Origin: Streptomyces davaonensis JCM 4913
GTDB lineage: Bacteria; Actinomycetota; Actinomycetes; Streptomycetales; Streptomycetaceae
DNA: 64,000 nucleotides
Direction of reading: 5' to 3'
Assembly: GCF_000349325.1 (NCBI RefSeq)
Contig: NC_020504.1
Span: 4,684,053-4,748,052, forward strand
The notes under the pieces were generated by a model. That model saw nothing but the letters and a program-made list of their open reading frames with translations. It was not told the DNA's origin and did no database searches. How positions within the stretch are numbered: the first letter of the stretch is position 1; every line of letters starts with the position of its first letter. Below, piece after piece: positions 17,882 to 27,604 of the stretch. Both the position numbers and the translations under genes were made by a program.

Positions 17882-18409
17882 CTACTTGCCGGGCTCGGGC
17901 CCGAACCGCTCGTCCCGGTGTACCCGCCACCGCTCCATCATCGCCGCGATCTCGCCCTCGATGAACTCGAAGAAGGCCAGCGTCTCGGCCATCCGGCGGC
18001 CCGCCGGGCTGTCCGCGCCGAGGCTGACCACGCCCTCCCGCAGCGCGCCCTCCCACCGCTTGATGACGGCCTCGCGGTTGGTGAGGGCCTCGTACCACTG
18101 GTCCCCGTGCACCCGGTAGCGCTCGCGCCGTGAGCCGGGCTCGCGCTCGCGGGAGACCATGTGGGTCTGGGCCAGGTAGCGCACCGCGCCGGACACCGCG
18201 GCCGGGCTGATCCGCAACTGTTCGCCCAGTTCGGCGGAGGTCAGCGAGCCTTCGTCGGAGGCGAGCAGCGCGGCGAAGACCCGGGCCGCCATGCGCTGCA
18301 TCCCGGCCTCGACGAGCTGCGCCGCGAAGGACTCGACGAACCTCGACACGGCCTCGGTGTCCCGACCGTCCCGCCCCGCCGCCTCGGCCGCTGCTTCCGT
18401 CATGCGCAC
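17882..18409 (-). CDS. GbsR/MarR-family transcriptional regulator
   Basis: The 175-aa protein has a winged helix (about residues 45-100, with LTSAELGEQLRISPAAVSGAVRYL) followed by a helical C-terminal part of the GbsR type (about 115-165). These regulators often control neighbouring transporters. It is divergent from an ABC-2 exporter operon, with only 67 bp between the starts and an inverted repeat in the gap. A second Met three codons in is an alternative start. Confidence 0.88.
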   Translation of the reverse strand: MRMTEAAAEAAGRDGRDTEAVSRFVESFAAQLVEAGMQRMAARVFAALLASDEGSLTSAELGEQLRISPAAVSGAVRYLAQTHMVSREREPGSRRERYRVHGDQWYEALTNREAVIKRWEGALREGVVSLGADSPAGRRMAETLAFFEFIEGEIAAMMERWRVHRDERFGPEPGK

Positions 18410-18449
18410 ATCCTATCGGCGATTCACACGCTTCCTTAACTTCACAAAA

Positions 18450-18474
18450 TTCTGAAAGAAGCGTACGTTCAGAA
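18450..18474. promoter_or_regulatory. Candidate operator TTCTGAA-N11-TTCAGAA
   Basis: The exact inverted repeat TTCTGAA (18450-18456) / TTCAGAA (18468-18474) ends 2 bp before the ATG of the ABC ATPase gene and lies between it and the GbsR-type regulator. A dimeric regulator bound here would block expression of the exporter. Confidence 0.5.
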
Positions 18475-18476
18475 CC

Positions 18477-19367
18477 ATGACGAAGGCAATCACCGTCTCC
18501 GGACTGCACAAGCGGTTCGGGAGCACGCACGCGCTCGACGGCCTCGACCTGGAGGTGGAGACCGGCGAGGTGCACGGTTTCCTCGGCCCGAACGGCTCCG
18601 GGAAGTCCACCACCATCCGCGTCCTGCTGGGCCTGCTGCGCGCCGACTCCGGCGCCGCGCAGATCCTCGGCCTCGACCCCTGGGCGGACGCGGTGGAGGC
18701 ACACCGGCGGATCGCCTACGTCCCCGGCGACGTCACCCTGTGGCGCAACCTCTCCGGCGGCGAGGTCATCGACCTGTACGGCCGACTGCGCGGCGGACTG
18801 GACAAGGCGCGGCGGGCCGAGCTGACCGAGCGCTTCGAGCTGGACCCGACCAAGAAGGGCCGCACCTACTCCAAGGGCAACCGGCAGAAGGTGGCCCTGG
18901 TGGCGGCCTTCGCCTCGGACGTGGATCTGCTGATCCTGGACGAGCCGACGTCGGGCCTGGACCCGCTGATGGAGGAGGTCTTCCAGCGCTGTGTGGAGGA
19001 GGCCCGGGAACAGGGCCGGACGATCCTGCTCTCCTCGCACATCCTCAGCGAGGTGGAGCAGCTCTGCGACCGGGTGAGCATCATCCGCCAGGGCCGTACG
19101 GTCGAGACCGGGTCCCTGGCCGATCTGCGGCACCTCACCCGGACCAGCGTCGCGGCCGAACTCGCGGGTCCGCCCAACGGGTTGGCGCACCTGCCCGGCG
19201 TGCACGATCTCGACATCCAGGGCCGCCGCGTCCGGCTCCAGGTCGACACGGACAAGCTGGACGCCGTACTGAAGTCGTTCGCGGAGTCCGGGGTCCGCTC
19301 GCTGACCTCCACTCCGCCCACGCTGGAGGAGCTGTTCCTGCGGCACTACCAGGAGGCGGACCGATGA
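18477..19367 (+). CDS. ABC-2 type exporter ATP-binding protein
   Basis: The 296-aa ATPase has Walker [10 protein letters not shown], Walker [13 protein letters not shown], and a signature region around [15 protein letters not shown]; the usual LSGGQ is replaced by YSKGNRQ, a variant common in this exporter group. The C-terminal 80 residues form the extra domain seen in drug-exporter ATPases. The gene starts right after the candidate operator with no clear ribosome site, so the transcript may be nearly leaderless. It overlaps the permease by 4 bp. Confidence 0.92.
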   Translation: MTKAITVSGLHKRFGSTHALDGLDLEVETGEVHGFLGPNGSGKSTTIRVLLGLLRADSGAAQILGLDPWADAVEAHRRIAYVPGDVTLWRNLSGGEVIDLYGRLRGGLDKARRAELTERFELDPTKKGRTYSKGNRQKVALVAAFASDVDLLILDEPTSGLDPLMEEVFQRCVEEAREQGRTILLSSHILSEVEQLCDRVSIIRQGRTVETGSLADLRHLTRTSVAAELAGPPNGLAHLPGVHDLDIQGRRVRLQVDTDKLDAVLKSFAESGVRSLTSTPPTLEELFLRHYQEADR

Positions 19368-20944
19368 CCACGGCCACCGCCGAACTGGCGGGCACCGGAA
19401 CGCTGTTGCGGTTCGCCCTGCGCCGGGACCGGCTGATGATCCCGGTCTGGGTGGCGGTGAACACCCTGATGATCCTCTCGATGCCGGGCACGCTGGAGGG
19501 CCTGTACTCAACCGACGCGGACCGCGCGAAACTCGTGGCGGACACGGCCTCCAACGCCTCCTTCCGCGCCCTGATCGGCCCGGTCTTCGACGACTCGATC
19601 GGCGCGCTGACGGCCTGGCGGGTCGGCGTGTACGCGGGCGCCCTCGCGGCCGTGGTCAGCCTGCTGGTCGTCGTACGGCACACGCGGGACGAGGAGGAGA
19701 GCGGGCGGCAGGAGCTGGTGGCGTCCGGGATGGTGGGCCGCCGCGCCTCCCTGACGGCGTCCCTGCTGGCGGCGGGCGTGGCGAACGCCGTGCTCGCGCT
19801 CCTGGTCACGGTCGGCCTCTTCGGCCAGGGCGCCGCCGGGGCGCTGGCCTTCGGTCTCGGCCTCGCCGGGGTCGGCATGGTCTTCGCGACGATGGCGGCG
19901 ATCGTCGCGCAGTTCACGGAGAGCGCGCGGCTGGCCCGGGGTCTGACGGCGGGCCTGCTCGGCGCGGCCTTCGTCCTGCGCGCGGCGGGCGACTCGGCAT
20001 CGGACGACGGCTCATCGGCACTGACCTGGGCCTCACCGCTGGGCTGGCTGTCGAATGTCCGGTCCTTCGCGAACGAACGCTGGTGGGTCCTGCTCCTGTT
20101 CGTGGCGGCGACGGCGGCCCAGGCGGCGCTCGCCTACGCCCTCGCGGGCCGCCGGGACGTCGGCATGAGCTTCTTCCCGTCCCGCCCGGGCCCCGCCGAG
20201 GGCCGCCTCGCCACCACCACCGCCCTCGCCTGGCGGCTCCAACGGGGCGGCGTCCTCGGCTGGAGCATCGGCTTCTTCCTCGCCGGGGTCGTCTACGGCG
20301 GCCTGACGGACGGCGTGACGGACCTGGTCGGCGACAACGAGAACGCCCGCGAGATCTTCGAACGCATGGGCGGCCAGAGCGGCCTGACGGACGCGTTCCT
20401 CGCCTCGATGATCGGCATGCTGGGCCTGATCGCGTCCCTGTACGTGGTCTCCTCGGTCCTCCGGCTGCACGGCGAGGAGACCTCCATGCGGGCGGAGCCG
20501 CTCCTGGCGAACGCGGTGAGCCGCCTGCGCTGGGCCGCCGGCCACCTCCTGATCGCCTTCGCGGGCTCAACCTGGATCATGATCCTGGCCGGCCTGGGCT
20601 TCGCCGCGGGCTACGGCAAGCAGATCCCCGAGATCCTTGCCGCCTGCCTGATCCAACTCCCCGCGGTATGGCTGATCGGCGGCATCGCGGTCCTCCTGTA
20701 CGGCGTCCTCCCCCGAGCCGCGATGGCGGCATGGGCGGTGGCCTCCGCGGTCCTCCTGATCGGCTGGGTGGGCCCGGCCCTGGACGCCCCCCAGGCGGTC
20801 CTGGACCTCTCCCCCTTCGCCCACCTCCCGAAGCTGCCGGGCGGGGAGATGGCATGGGGCCCGGTGCTGGCCCTGCTGGCGTCGGCCGCACTGCTCGTCG
20901 CCGGAGGACTGGCGGGGTTGCAGCGCCGGGACATGACGACGTAA
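19364..20944 (+). CDS. ABC-2 type exporter permease (polyketide/antibiotic exporter family)
   Basis: The 526-aa membrane protein has about twelve hydrophobic segments in two similar halves. Family-like features are the N-terminal [16 protein letters not shown] and the loop [24 protein letters not shown], with a counterpart [22 protein letters not shown] in the second half. Such permeases work with the preceding ATPase to export antibiotics or other hydrophobic compounds. The ATG start overlaps the ATPase stop (ATGA). Control is probably by the GbsR-type repressor. Confidence 0.9.
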   Translation: MTTATAELAGTGTLLRFALRRDRLMIPVWVAVNTLMILSMPGTLEGLYSTDADRAKLVADTASNASFRALIGPVFDDSIGALTAWRVGVYAGALAAVVSLLVVVRHTRDEEESGRQELVASGMVGRRASLTASLLAAGVANAVLALLVTVGLFGQGAAGALAFGLGLAGVGMVFATMAAIVAQFTESARLARGLTAGLLGAAFVLRAAGDSASDDGSSALTWASPLGWLSNVRSFANERWWVLLLFVAATAAQAALAYALAGRRDVGMSFFPSRPGPAEGRLATTTALAWRLQRGGVLGWSIGFFLAGVVYGGLTDGVTDLVGDNENAREIFERMGGQSGLTDAFLASMIGMLGLIASLYVVSSVLRLHGEETSMRAEPLLANAVSRLRWAAGHLLIAFAGSTWIMILAGLGFAAGYGKQIPEILAACLIQLPAVWLIGGIAVLLYGVLPRAAMAAWAVASAVLLIGWVGPALDAPQAVLDLSPFAHLPKLPGGEMAWGPVLALLASAALLVAGGLAGLQRRDMTT

Positions 20945-21005
20945 GGCCGACGGCTCGGAACCTCCGGCGGCCCCGCATGCGTCCGTCCCGGGCATGGGAG
21001 AACGC

Positions 21006-21218
21006 ATGCAGGCCGCTGGGGGTTGTCTGGTCGGTGCTCTCGGGGCAGGGGCCGGGCTCGCGCTGTGGGCCGTCGATGTCCGGGGGCGGTTCTGGCGGTT
21101 CGAGCAGGCGCCCGACTGGCGGGTGTTGTATGCCGAGCTGCCCTTGGCGGTGCTGGGGGGCACCGCCCTCGCCCTCGGGCTGTGGGCTCTGGTGCGGCGG
21201 CTCAGACCGCGACGGTGA
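21006..21218 (+). CDS. Small two-helix membrane protein
   Basis: The 70-aa protein has two hydrophobic helices (about residues 6-22 and 40-60) and a basic tail (VRRLRPRR). The ATG at 21006 is preferred over the one at 20994 because GGGAGA lies 6 nt before it. Its last 17 bp overlap the end of the convergent P450 gene. The function is unknown. Confidence 0.6.
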   Translation: MQAAGGCLVGALGAGAGLALWAVDVRGRFWRFEQAPDWRVLYAELPLAVLGGTALALGLWALVRRLRPRR

Positions 21219-22404
21219 GGCCCTCCAGCCCCCGGATCACGAAGTTCGGCTTGCGGTCCGGATCCGCCGCCAGGCTCAGGGCCGGGGCCCGTTCCAGCAG
21301 CGCCGTCATCGAGGCCGCCAACTCGATGCGGGCCAGTGGGGCGCCGATGCAGTAGTGGATTCCGGCGCTGAAGGAGATGTGGGGGTTCTCCTGGCGGGTG
21401 AGGTCCAGGCGGTCGGGGTTCGCGAACACCTCGGGGTCGTGGTTCGCCGAGCCGAAGAGCATCGCAATCTCGGCGCCGCGCGGGATCGTCGTGCCGTCGA
21501 TCTCGATCTCGTCCAGGACCCAGCGCTCGAAGAGCTGGAGCGGGGTGTCGTAGCGCATCAGTTCCTCGATCGCGGCCGGGACCAGGGTGTGGTCCGCGCG
21601 CAGGGCCGCCAACTGGTCCGGGTTGCGGAACAGGGCGTACCAGCCGTTGACCGTGGAGTTCACCGTCGCCTCGTGCCCCGCGTTCAGCAGGAGCACGCAC
21701 GTCGAGATCATCTCCTGTTCCGTGAGGCGGTCGCCCTCGTCGTGCGCCGCGATGAGGCCGGAGATCAGGTCCTCCCCCGGCTCCTTGCGGCGCTCGGCGA
21801 TCAGCTCCCGCAGGTACTCCGAGAACTCGACCGAGGCCCGTACCGCCTTCCGGGCCGTCTCCTCGGGCGGATTCAGCTCGTACATCCCGCAGATGTCCGC
21901 CGACCAGGGCCGCAAGGGTGCCCGGTCCGCCTCCGGGATGCCCAGCATCTCGGCGATCACCGCGACCGGCAGCGGCTCGGCGACATCGGTGAGCAGGTCG
22001 CCGCCGCCCGCGTCGACCAAGCGGTCCACCAGTTCCCCGGCCAGCCGTGCGACGTACGGCTTGAGCTGCTCGACCGTCCTCGGGGTGAACGCCTTGGAGA
22101 CCAGGCGCCGGATCCTGGTGTGGTCCGGCGGTTCCAGGTCCAGCATTCCGTGGTCGTTCAGGGTGTGGAACGGCTCGTGCTCCGCGGGAGGGGCCGTCCG
22201 CCCGAACTCCTCGTGCGTGAACCGGTGCTGATACGTCCGCCCGAGACGGCGGTCACGCAGCAACGCCGAGACGTCGGCGTGGTGCGGCACCAGCCACTGG
22301 TTCGTCGGCTCGAAATAGTGCACACGGCCCTTGGCACGCAGCTCGGCGTAGGCGGGGTAGGGGTCGGCGAGAAACGCCGGGTCCCATGGATCGAAGGCTC
22401 CCAT
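21202..22404 (-). CDS. Cytochrome P450
   Basis: The 400-aa soluble bacterial P450 has the heme-binding loop FSAGIHYCIGAPLAR with its cysteine ligand, the K-helix ExxR (EELMR), and an I-helix stretch NAGHEAT with the oxygen-activating acid/alcohol region. PERF-like PDRLDLTR precedes the heme loop. All catalytic elements are present. No ferredoxin gene lies next to it, so electron partners are elsewhere. The family subclass and substrate cannot be assigned. Confidence 0.95.
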   Translation of the reverse strand: MGAFDPWDPAFLADPYPAYAELRAKGRVHYFEPTNQWLVPHHADVSALLRDRRLGRTYQHRFTHEEFGRTAPPAEHEPFHTLNDHGMLDLEPPDHTRIRRLVSKAFTPRTVEQLKPYVARLAGELVDRLVDAGGGDLLTDVAEPLPVAVIAEMLGIPEADRAPLRPWSADICGMYELNPPEETARKAVRASVEFSEYLRELIAERRKEPGEDLISGLIAAHDEGDRLTEQEMISTCVLLLNAGHEATVNSTVNGWYALFRNPDQLAALRADHTLVPAAIEELMRYDTPLQLFERWVLDEIEIDGTTIPRGAEIAMLFGSANHDPEVFANPDRLDLTRQENPHISFSAGIHYCIGAPLARIELAASMTALLERAPALSLAADPDRKPNFVIRGLEGLTVAV

Positions 22405-22478
22405 GAACGGACGCTAGCCCGGCATCCCCCTGTCTGACCAGGGGTGTCAGATCTTCACCGAACCTCTACGATCACGCC

Positions 22479-23297
22479 ATGTCGATCATGCCACCGTCCG
22501 TCCCCGTCCTGCGGGGCCGCAAGGACACCCAACTCCAGTTCGACGGCGCGGCGTTGATTTTGCGCCGCCGGGACGCGGAGCACCACATACCCCTGGCCGC
22601 CGTCGCCCAGGTCCGCAGCGCCGGACGAGTGGTGGAGGTCGAGCTGACGGCCCCGCCCGGCAGCCGGTGGGCCGTCCACCGGATCGAGGACGTCAGCGAG
22701 GACGCGGGGCGCGCCTTCACGGCCGCCGTCGCCACCGCGCTGACCGGCGTCTCCGAGCCCGCCGCCGACGGCTCCGCCCTGGTCACCGTCCGGACCCTCC
22801 ACGACGAGAACCGGGAGTTCAGGCTGCGGCGGGCCATCCGGCTCGGCTGGCTCGTGGTCATCCTCGTGTTCATCGGGGAGACCGTCCTGCTCACGAACAC
22901 CGGCGACCCCGAGCTGTCCGTCATGGTGTGGATGGGAGGGCTGACCGCGGCGGTGTCCGTCCACGTGGGAGTGCGGCTCAGCCCGTTCGGCCGGCCGGCG
23001 TGGCGGCTGCCCAAACACGGGGTCACGGTGATGGCGCAGTACGACGGCTACTTCGACGGAATGCACGTGTACGCGTTCACCGACCTCAACGGCAAGAAGT
23101 ACGGGTACACGCCCAACGGTTACCGCGGCGACGAGGTCGAGGTCGTCTACGACCCCCGCGACCCCTTCACCGGCACCGAGCGGAGCCGGCTCATCGGCCG
23201 GGGGGTCCTGCTGCTGCCGCTGATCTTCTTCGGCGGCCTCGGCGGCCTGCTGCTCCTCATCGTCCTCCTGATGATCCCCGCGGCCCTGATCGCCTGA
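22479..23297 (+). CDS. Membrane protein with DUF3592-like region
   Basis: The 272-aa protein has a soluble N-terminal part of PH-like appearance (about residues 1-115), two membrane helices (about 125-165), an extracytoplasmic loop with YGYTPNGYRGDEVEVVYDP that resembles DUF3592 proteins, and a C-terminal helix (about 240-270). The function is unknown. Its stop codon directly abuts that of the convergent response regulator. Confidence 0.75.
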   Translation: MSIMPPSVPVLRGRKDTQLQFDGAALILRRRDAEHHIPLAAVAQVRSAGRVVEVELTAPPGSRWAVHRIEDVSEDAGRAFTAAVATALTGVSEPAADGSALVTVRTLHDENREFRLRRAIRLGWLVVILVFIGETVLLTNTGDPELSVMVWMGGLTAAVSVHVGVRLSPFGRPAWRLPKHGVTVMAQYDGYFDGMHVYAFTDLNGKKYGYTPNGYRGDEVEVVYDPRDPFTGTERSRLIGRGVLLLPLIFFGGLGGLLLLIVLLMIPAALIA

Positions 23298-23963
23298 TCA
23301 GCCCGGTGTCACCAGCCGCGCCTCGTACGCGAACACCGCCGCCTGGGTGCGGTCCCTGAGGCCCAGCTTCACCAGGATCCGGCTGACGTGGGTCTTGATC
23401 GTCGACTCGGCCACCACCAGACGCTCGGCGATCTCCGCGTTGGACAGCCCCTGCGCGATCAGCACCAGGACCTCCGTCTCGCGTTCGGTGAGGTCGCCGT
23501 AGGCCGCGTGGGCTCCCGTGAACGCCCTTGGGGCCTCGGACAGTTTGGAGAACTCCGTGATCAGGCGGCGGGTGACCGAGGGGGCGAGGAGGGCCTCGCC
23601 GGAGGCCACCACCCGTACGCCGTCCGCCAGTTGGCGCGCCGAGGCGTCCTTCAGCAGGAAGCCGGAGGCCCCGGCGCGCAGCGCCTGGTAGACGTACTCG
23701 TCGAGGTCGAAGGTGGTCAGCACCAGCACCCGTGCGGTGCCGTCCGCCGCCACGATCTCCCGGGTCGCCTCGATGCCGTTCAGTTCGGGCATGCGGATGT
23801 CCATCAGGACGACGTCGGGGGTGAGTTCGCGGACCTTCGTCACCGCCTCACGGCCGTTCACCGCCTCGCCGACGACCTCGATGTCCGGCATCGCGTTCAG
23901 CAGCACGGAGAAGCCCTCGCGGACCATCATCTGGTCGTCGGCGATCAGGACGCGGATGGTCAT
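23298..23963 (-). CDS. NarL/LuxR-type response regulator
   Basis: The 221-aa protein has a receiver domain with phosphoacceptor Asp55 (VVLMDIRMPE) and the C-terminal LuxR helix-turn-helix LTERETEVLVLIAQGLSNAEIAERL. It overlaps its kinase gene by 4 bp. No transporter or other obvious target lies beside it; the kinase is followed upstream by the kynurenine genes, which have no known link. The output is unknown. Confidence 0.93.
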   Translation of the reverse strand: MTIRVLIADDQMMVREGFSVLLNAMPDIEVVGEAVNGREAVTKVRELTPDVVLMDIRMPELNGIEATREIVAADGTARVLVLTTFDLDEYVYQALRAGASGFLLKDASARQLADGVRVVASGEALLAPSVTRRLITEFSKLSEAPRAFTGAHAAYGDLTERETEVLVLIAQGLSNAEIAERLVVAESTIKTHVSRILVKLGLRDRTQAAVFAYEARLVTPG

Positions 23964-25291
23964 GCCTCGTCCCCCGCGAGGTCACCCAGGTGCTGCTGCA
24001 CGGGGAGGAACACCGCCACTTCGTAACCGCCTTCGTCCGTCGGGCCGGCCGTCATCTCGCCGTTCAGCATGGTCACCCGCTCCCGCATACCGGTGATGCC
24101 GTGCCCCGCGCCGGGCGAGGGCTTGATCAACGCGGGCGCGGGCGGCGGGGTGTTGACGATCCGCAGGCCGAGACCGCCGAGCACATAGCCGATCTCCACC
24201 TTCGCCTCCGCGCCGGGCGCGTGCCGCAGGCTGTTGCTCAGGGCCTCCTGGACTATTCGGTACGCCGACAGCTCGACGCCCTGCGGCAGTTCGCGCACCG
24301 CGCCGGTTACCGTCTTCTCGACGCCGAGACCGGCGTCCCGCACATTGGCCAGCAGCCTGTCCAGATCGGCGAGCGTGGGCTGCGGGGCGTCCGGGGCCTC
24401 GTAGTCCTCGGCGCGTACGACGCCCAGGACCCGGCGCAGTTCGGTCAGCGCCGCCACCGCGTTCTCCCGGATGGTGGCGAAGGCCCGCTCCAGTTCCTCA
24501 GGCGGGTTCTCCACCCGGTAGGGCGCGGCCTCCGCCTGGATGGCGACGACCGACATGTGGTGGGCGACCACGTCGTGCAGCTCACGGGCGATCGTGGAGC
24601 GCTCCTCCAGCAGGGTGCGCTTGGAGCGCTCCTGCGCGGTCACCGTCGCCTGCGCGGTCACCTCCTGCTTGGCCTCGCGGCGGATGTGCCAGACGGAGAC
24701 GAGCAGCAGCAGGAACGCGGAGACGACCAGCATGGGGCCGGTGTTGGAGCCGTAGTAGTAGCCGCGGTCGAAACCGGCCTCCGCCACCAGGCCGTACGCA
24801 CCCGTCAGCAGCCACATCCACAGCGCCGTGCGCGGCCTGGTGCGGATGGCCACCACCAGCAGCACCGTCAGATGGCTGACGACGGCCCCGGCCATCCACG
24901 GCCACTCGCCCCAGCTGCCGCCCAGCACCCCGGCGACCGGAGTGACGGCCATGGACAGCCAGAACGCCCCGACGGGCCGCACCATGACCAGCAGGACGGG
25001 GATCGCGCAGAGCGGACCGGCCAGCGTGGGCGCGTTCACGCTGTCCTCGTTCGCGGCGATCACCGCGAACAGCGCGGCCACGGTGATCAGCGCGTGCGGG
25101 GTCCAGGCCGCGTACTCCCGCAGCCGGGCGGGCAGCAGCCGGACCAGCGGGCCGTCGGTGCGCAGCCGGGGCAGCGGCCGGTAGGCGAAGGCGTCGTGGA
25201 AGAGGTCCTGCCGCAGCCCGCGCAGGGCGTCCTGGGCCACCCGGAACTCCGGGCTGTGGGATTTGCTGGTCGTCTCGGTCACGTACAGCAC
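23960..25291 (-). CDS. Two-component sensor histidine kinase (HisKA_3 type)
   Basis: The 443-aa membrane kinase has an N-terminal cytoplasmic stretch, about six membrane helices (roughly residues 60-200), the phosphoacceptor helix STIARELHDVVAHHMSVVAIQ, and a HATPase_c domain ending GAGHGITGMRERVTML. The start is uncertain: ATG at 25291 or a GTG four codons later, neither with a clear ribosome site. It pairs with the response regulator immediately downstream. Confidence 0.9.
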   Translation of the reverse strand: MLYVTETTSKSHSPEFRVAQDALRGLRQDLFHDAFAYRPLPRLRTDGPLVRLLPARLREYAAWTPHALITVAALFAVIAANEDSVNAPTLAGPLCAIPVLLVMVRPVGAFWLSMAVTPVAGVLGGSWGEWPWMAGAVVSHLTVLLVVAIRTRPRTALWMWLLTGAYGLVAEAGFDRGYYYGSNTGPMLVVSAFLLLLVSVWHIRREAKQEVTAQATVTAQERSKRTLLEERSTIARELHDVVAHHMSVVAIQAEAAPYRVENPPEELERAFATIRENAVAALTELRRVLGVVRAEDYEAPDAPQPTLADLDRLLANVRDAGLGVEKTVTGAVRELPQGVELSAYRIVQEALSNSLRHAPGAEAKVEIGYVLGGLGLRIVNTPPPAPALIKPSPGAGHGITGMRERVTMLNGEMTAGPTDEGGYEVAVFLPVQQHLGDLAGDEA

Positions 25292-25376
25292 GGTAGGCGC
25301 AGGCCCATGTCGCCGTCGTCACCTGCGAGAAGGGTCCTTCCGGGTCCGTCTCAAGTACTACGGCCGTCCCGAGCGC

Positions 25377-26237
25377 TCACCAGGCCAGCTGAGCGATCTC
25401 CTCCGCCACCACCGCGCACGCGTCCGCGGCCGGGTCGATCAGCGGGAAGTGGCCCACGTCCTCCAGCAAGGTCAGCCCGACCACCTCGCCCGCCTTCGCC
25501 GCCGCGTCCGCGTACGCCTCGGCGACCGGCTGCGGCACATCCACGTCGGTGCGGCCCTGCACGAGGGTGGTGGCGATGCCGGTGGGCAGCAGCAGCGCGG
25601 GATCGGCGTACGGCCGCCTCTCGGCGAAGTGCTCGTCACCGCCCAGGAGTTGACGGGCCGCGCCACCGCAGACGTCCAGTTTGTCGGCGACCGTGAAGTC
25701 GGCGATCGGGGCGAGCGCGACGACACCGCGCAGCGGGGCGGGGCCGTCGGTGCGCCAGCGCGCGTCGGCGGGCAGCACATGGCGGGCGGCGGCCCACAGC
25801 GCGAGCTGACCACCGGCGGAGTGCCCGGTGACGACGGTACGGCGGGGGTCGGCCTGCGGGAGGTTCCGCTTGGCGAGCGCGGGCAGGGCGTCCATCGCCG
25901 CGGCCACGTCGTCGAGGGTGTCCGGCCAGCGGCCCGCGATCTCCGCCGCGCCCTCCGCGCCCTTGCGGTACTCGACATTGGCCACGGCGAAGCCCCGACG
26001 GGCCAGGAAGTCGCAGAACGGGGTGATGTGACGGCGGTCGTACGGGGAGCGCCAGGCGCCGCCGTGCAGGACGACCACCAAAGGGGCGGGAGCGGTCTCG
26101 GTGCGCGGGGCGTAGAAGTCGATCACCTGGTCGGGGTGGTCGCCGTACGCGGCGCTCGCGTCGGGCTCGACGGGCGGGTGCGAGAAGGCCGACTGCTCTT
26201 CGGCGGCGGACCGGGCTGCGGCGGCGTCGTCCGGCAT
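25377..26237 (-). CDS. Alpha/beta hydrolase, probable kynurenine formamidase
   Basis: The 286-aa hydrolase has the oxyanion motif VVLHGGAWRS and the nucleophile elbow GHSAGGQLAL. An acidic residue and a late GHFPLIDP histidine complete a Ser-Asp-His triad. This HGG-type esterase fold includes arylformamidases that hydrolyse N-formylkynurenine. It lies just after genes for tryptophan 2,3-dioxygenase and kynureninase on the same strand, and the pathway needs this step, so the assignment rests on context. A strong hairpin (26383-26410) and a 179-bp gap separate it from kynU, so it may have its own promoter. The ATG at 26237 follows a GGTTGGAG-type site. Confidence 0.8.
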   Translation of the reverse strand: MPDDAAAARSAAEEQSAFSHPPVEPDASAAYGDHPDQVIDFYAPRTETAPAPLVVVLHGGAWRSPYDRRHITPFCDFLARRGFAVANVEYRKGAEGAAEIAGRWPDTLDDVAAAMDALPALAKRNLPQADPRRTVVTGHSAGGQLALWAAARHVLPADARWRTDGPAPLRGVVALAPIADFTVADKLDVCGGAARQLLGGDEHFAERRPYADPALLLPTGIATTLVQGRTDVDVPQPVAEAYADAAAKAGEVVGLTLLEDVGHFPLIDPAADACAVVAEEIAQLAW

Positions 26238-26382
26238 GCTCCAACCTCTCAGCGATGAAATCCCATTGGCGGACCAGGTGAATAAATGCGCCCGTTGGCG
26301 GGGACGGTACCAGCCCGATGACGTGCACGGACACGCGGATGTCACGCTGGGTGAGGGGTAAACGGTTCTGTATCGGGCGAGG

Positions 26383-26410
26383 GGTGGGCGCCGCCCGGGC
26401 GGCGCCCACC
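26383..26410 (-). terminator. Terminator after the kynureninase gene
   Basis: A perfect 28-bp palindrome, two 14-bp arms with core GGCGCCGCCC / GGGCGGCGCC, lies 7 bp downstream of the kynU stop codon. It should end or reduce transcription of the tdo-kynU message before the hydrolase gene. Confidence 0.65.
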
Positions 26411-26416
26411 GAGGGG

Positions 26417-27604
26417 TCACCCGCCGAGCGTCTCCCCCAGCGTCCGCGCCGCCCTCTCCACGTCCGCGAATCCGACGTACAGCGGAGTGAAGCCGAAGCG
26501 CAGGACGTCCGGGGCCCGGAAGTCGCCCACCACTCCCCGCTCGATCAGCCGCTCCATCACCGCGGCCGCGTCGTCGCAGCGCAGCGCGACCTGGCTGCCC
26601 CGCTCCTCGTGGGCCACCGGGGTCAGCGACTCCACCCGGCCGCCGGGGACGTACTCCTCGACGCACTCCAGGAAGAAGTCCGTCAGCGCCAGGGACTTCG
26701 CCCGTACCGACTCGATCGGCACGTCGTCCCAGACCTCGAGCGCCGCCTCCAGCGCGAGCATGGAGAGGATGTCCGGGGTGCCGACGCGACCGCGCAGGGC
26801 CCCCGTGGCCGGTTCGTAGTCGCCGCGCATGCCGAAGGGGTCCACGTGGGAGTTCCAGCCCGGCAGCGGGGAGTCGAAGCGGCTCTGGAGATCCGCTCGT
26901 ACGTAGAGGTACGCCGGTGAACCCGGGCCCCCGTTCAGGTACTTGTACGTGCAGCCGACCGCCAGATCGACCTCGTGCTCGTCCAGGCCGACCGGCAGCG
27001 CGCCCGCGCTGTGGCACAGGTCCCAGACCACCAGCGCCCCCGCCGCGTGCACCGCGGCCGTCAGGGACGGCAGGTCGTGCAGGCGGCCGGTGCGGTAGTC
27101 GACGTGGTTGAGCAGGACGGCGGCCGTCCGGTCACCCAGGACCGACGGGACCTCGGACGGGTCCACCGGCCGCAGCTCGCAGCCCGTCATCCGGGCCGCC
27201 GACTGCGCTATGTAGCCGTCGGTGGGGAAGGTCGTCGCGTCCACGACGATCTCGTCACGCCCCTCGCCCGCCATCCGCACCGCGGCCACAAGTGCCTTGA
27301 AAACATTGACACTTGTCGAGTCGCCGACCACGACTTGACCCGGCGCCGCCCCGACCAGCGGAGCGATCCGGTCGCCGATCCGCTCGGGGGCGGTCCACCA
27401 GCCGCTCTCCTCCCAGGACCGGATGCGCAGGGCGCCCCACTGGCGCCGGACCACGTCCGCGACCCGGTCCGGCACGTTCGCCGGGAGCGCGCCGAGCGAG
27501 TTGCCGTCGAGGTAGACGACCTCGTCGAGGACGAACCCGGCCCGCTTGGCGGCGAGTTCGTCCGCGGCGTCGAGCTTCTCCGCCCGGACCCTGAGCTCAG
27601 ACAT
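26417..27604 (-). CDS. kynU: Kynureninase
   Basis: The 395-aa PLP enzyme cleaves kynurenine to anthranilate and alanine. Seen motifs are YLDGNSLGALP near the start, VWDLCHSAGALPV with the cofactor Asp, and the PLP-binding lysine in CTYKYLNGGPGSPAYLYV. The length is normal. The ATG (27604) overlaps the end of the dioxygenase gene by 8 bp, so the two are coupled. The product anthranilate feeds tryptophan salvage, quinolones, phenazines or siderophores in actinomycetes; no specific user is seen beside it. Confidence 0.96.
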   Translation of the reverse strand: MSELRVRAEKLDAADELAAKRAGFVLDEVVYLDGNSLGALPANVPDRVADVVRRQWGALRIRSWEESGWWTAPERIGDRIAPLVGAAPGQVVVGDSTSVNVFKALVAAVRMAGEGRDEIVVDATTFPTDGYIAQSAARMTGCELRPVDPSEVPSVLGDRTAAVLLNHVDYRTGRLHDLPSLTAAVHAAGALVVWDLCHSAGALPVGLDEHEVDLAVGCTYKYLNGGPGSPAYLYVRADLQSRFDSPLPGWNSHVDPFGMRGDYEPATGALRGRVGTPDILSMLALEAALEVWDDVPIESVRAKSLALTDFFLECVEEYVPGGRVESLTPVAHEERGSQVALRCDDAAAVMERLIERGVVGDFRAPDVLRFGFTPLYVGFADVERAARTLGETLGG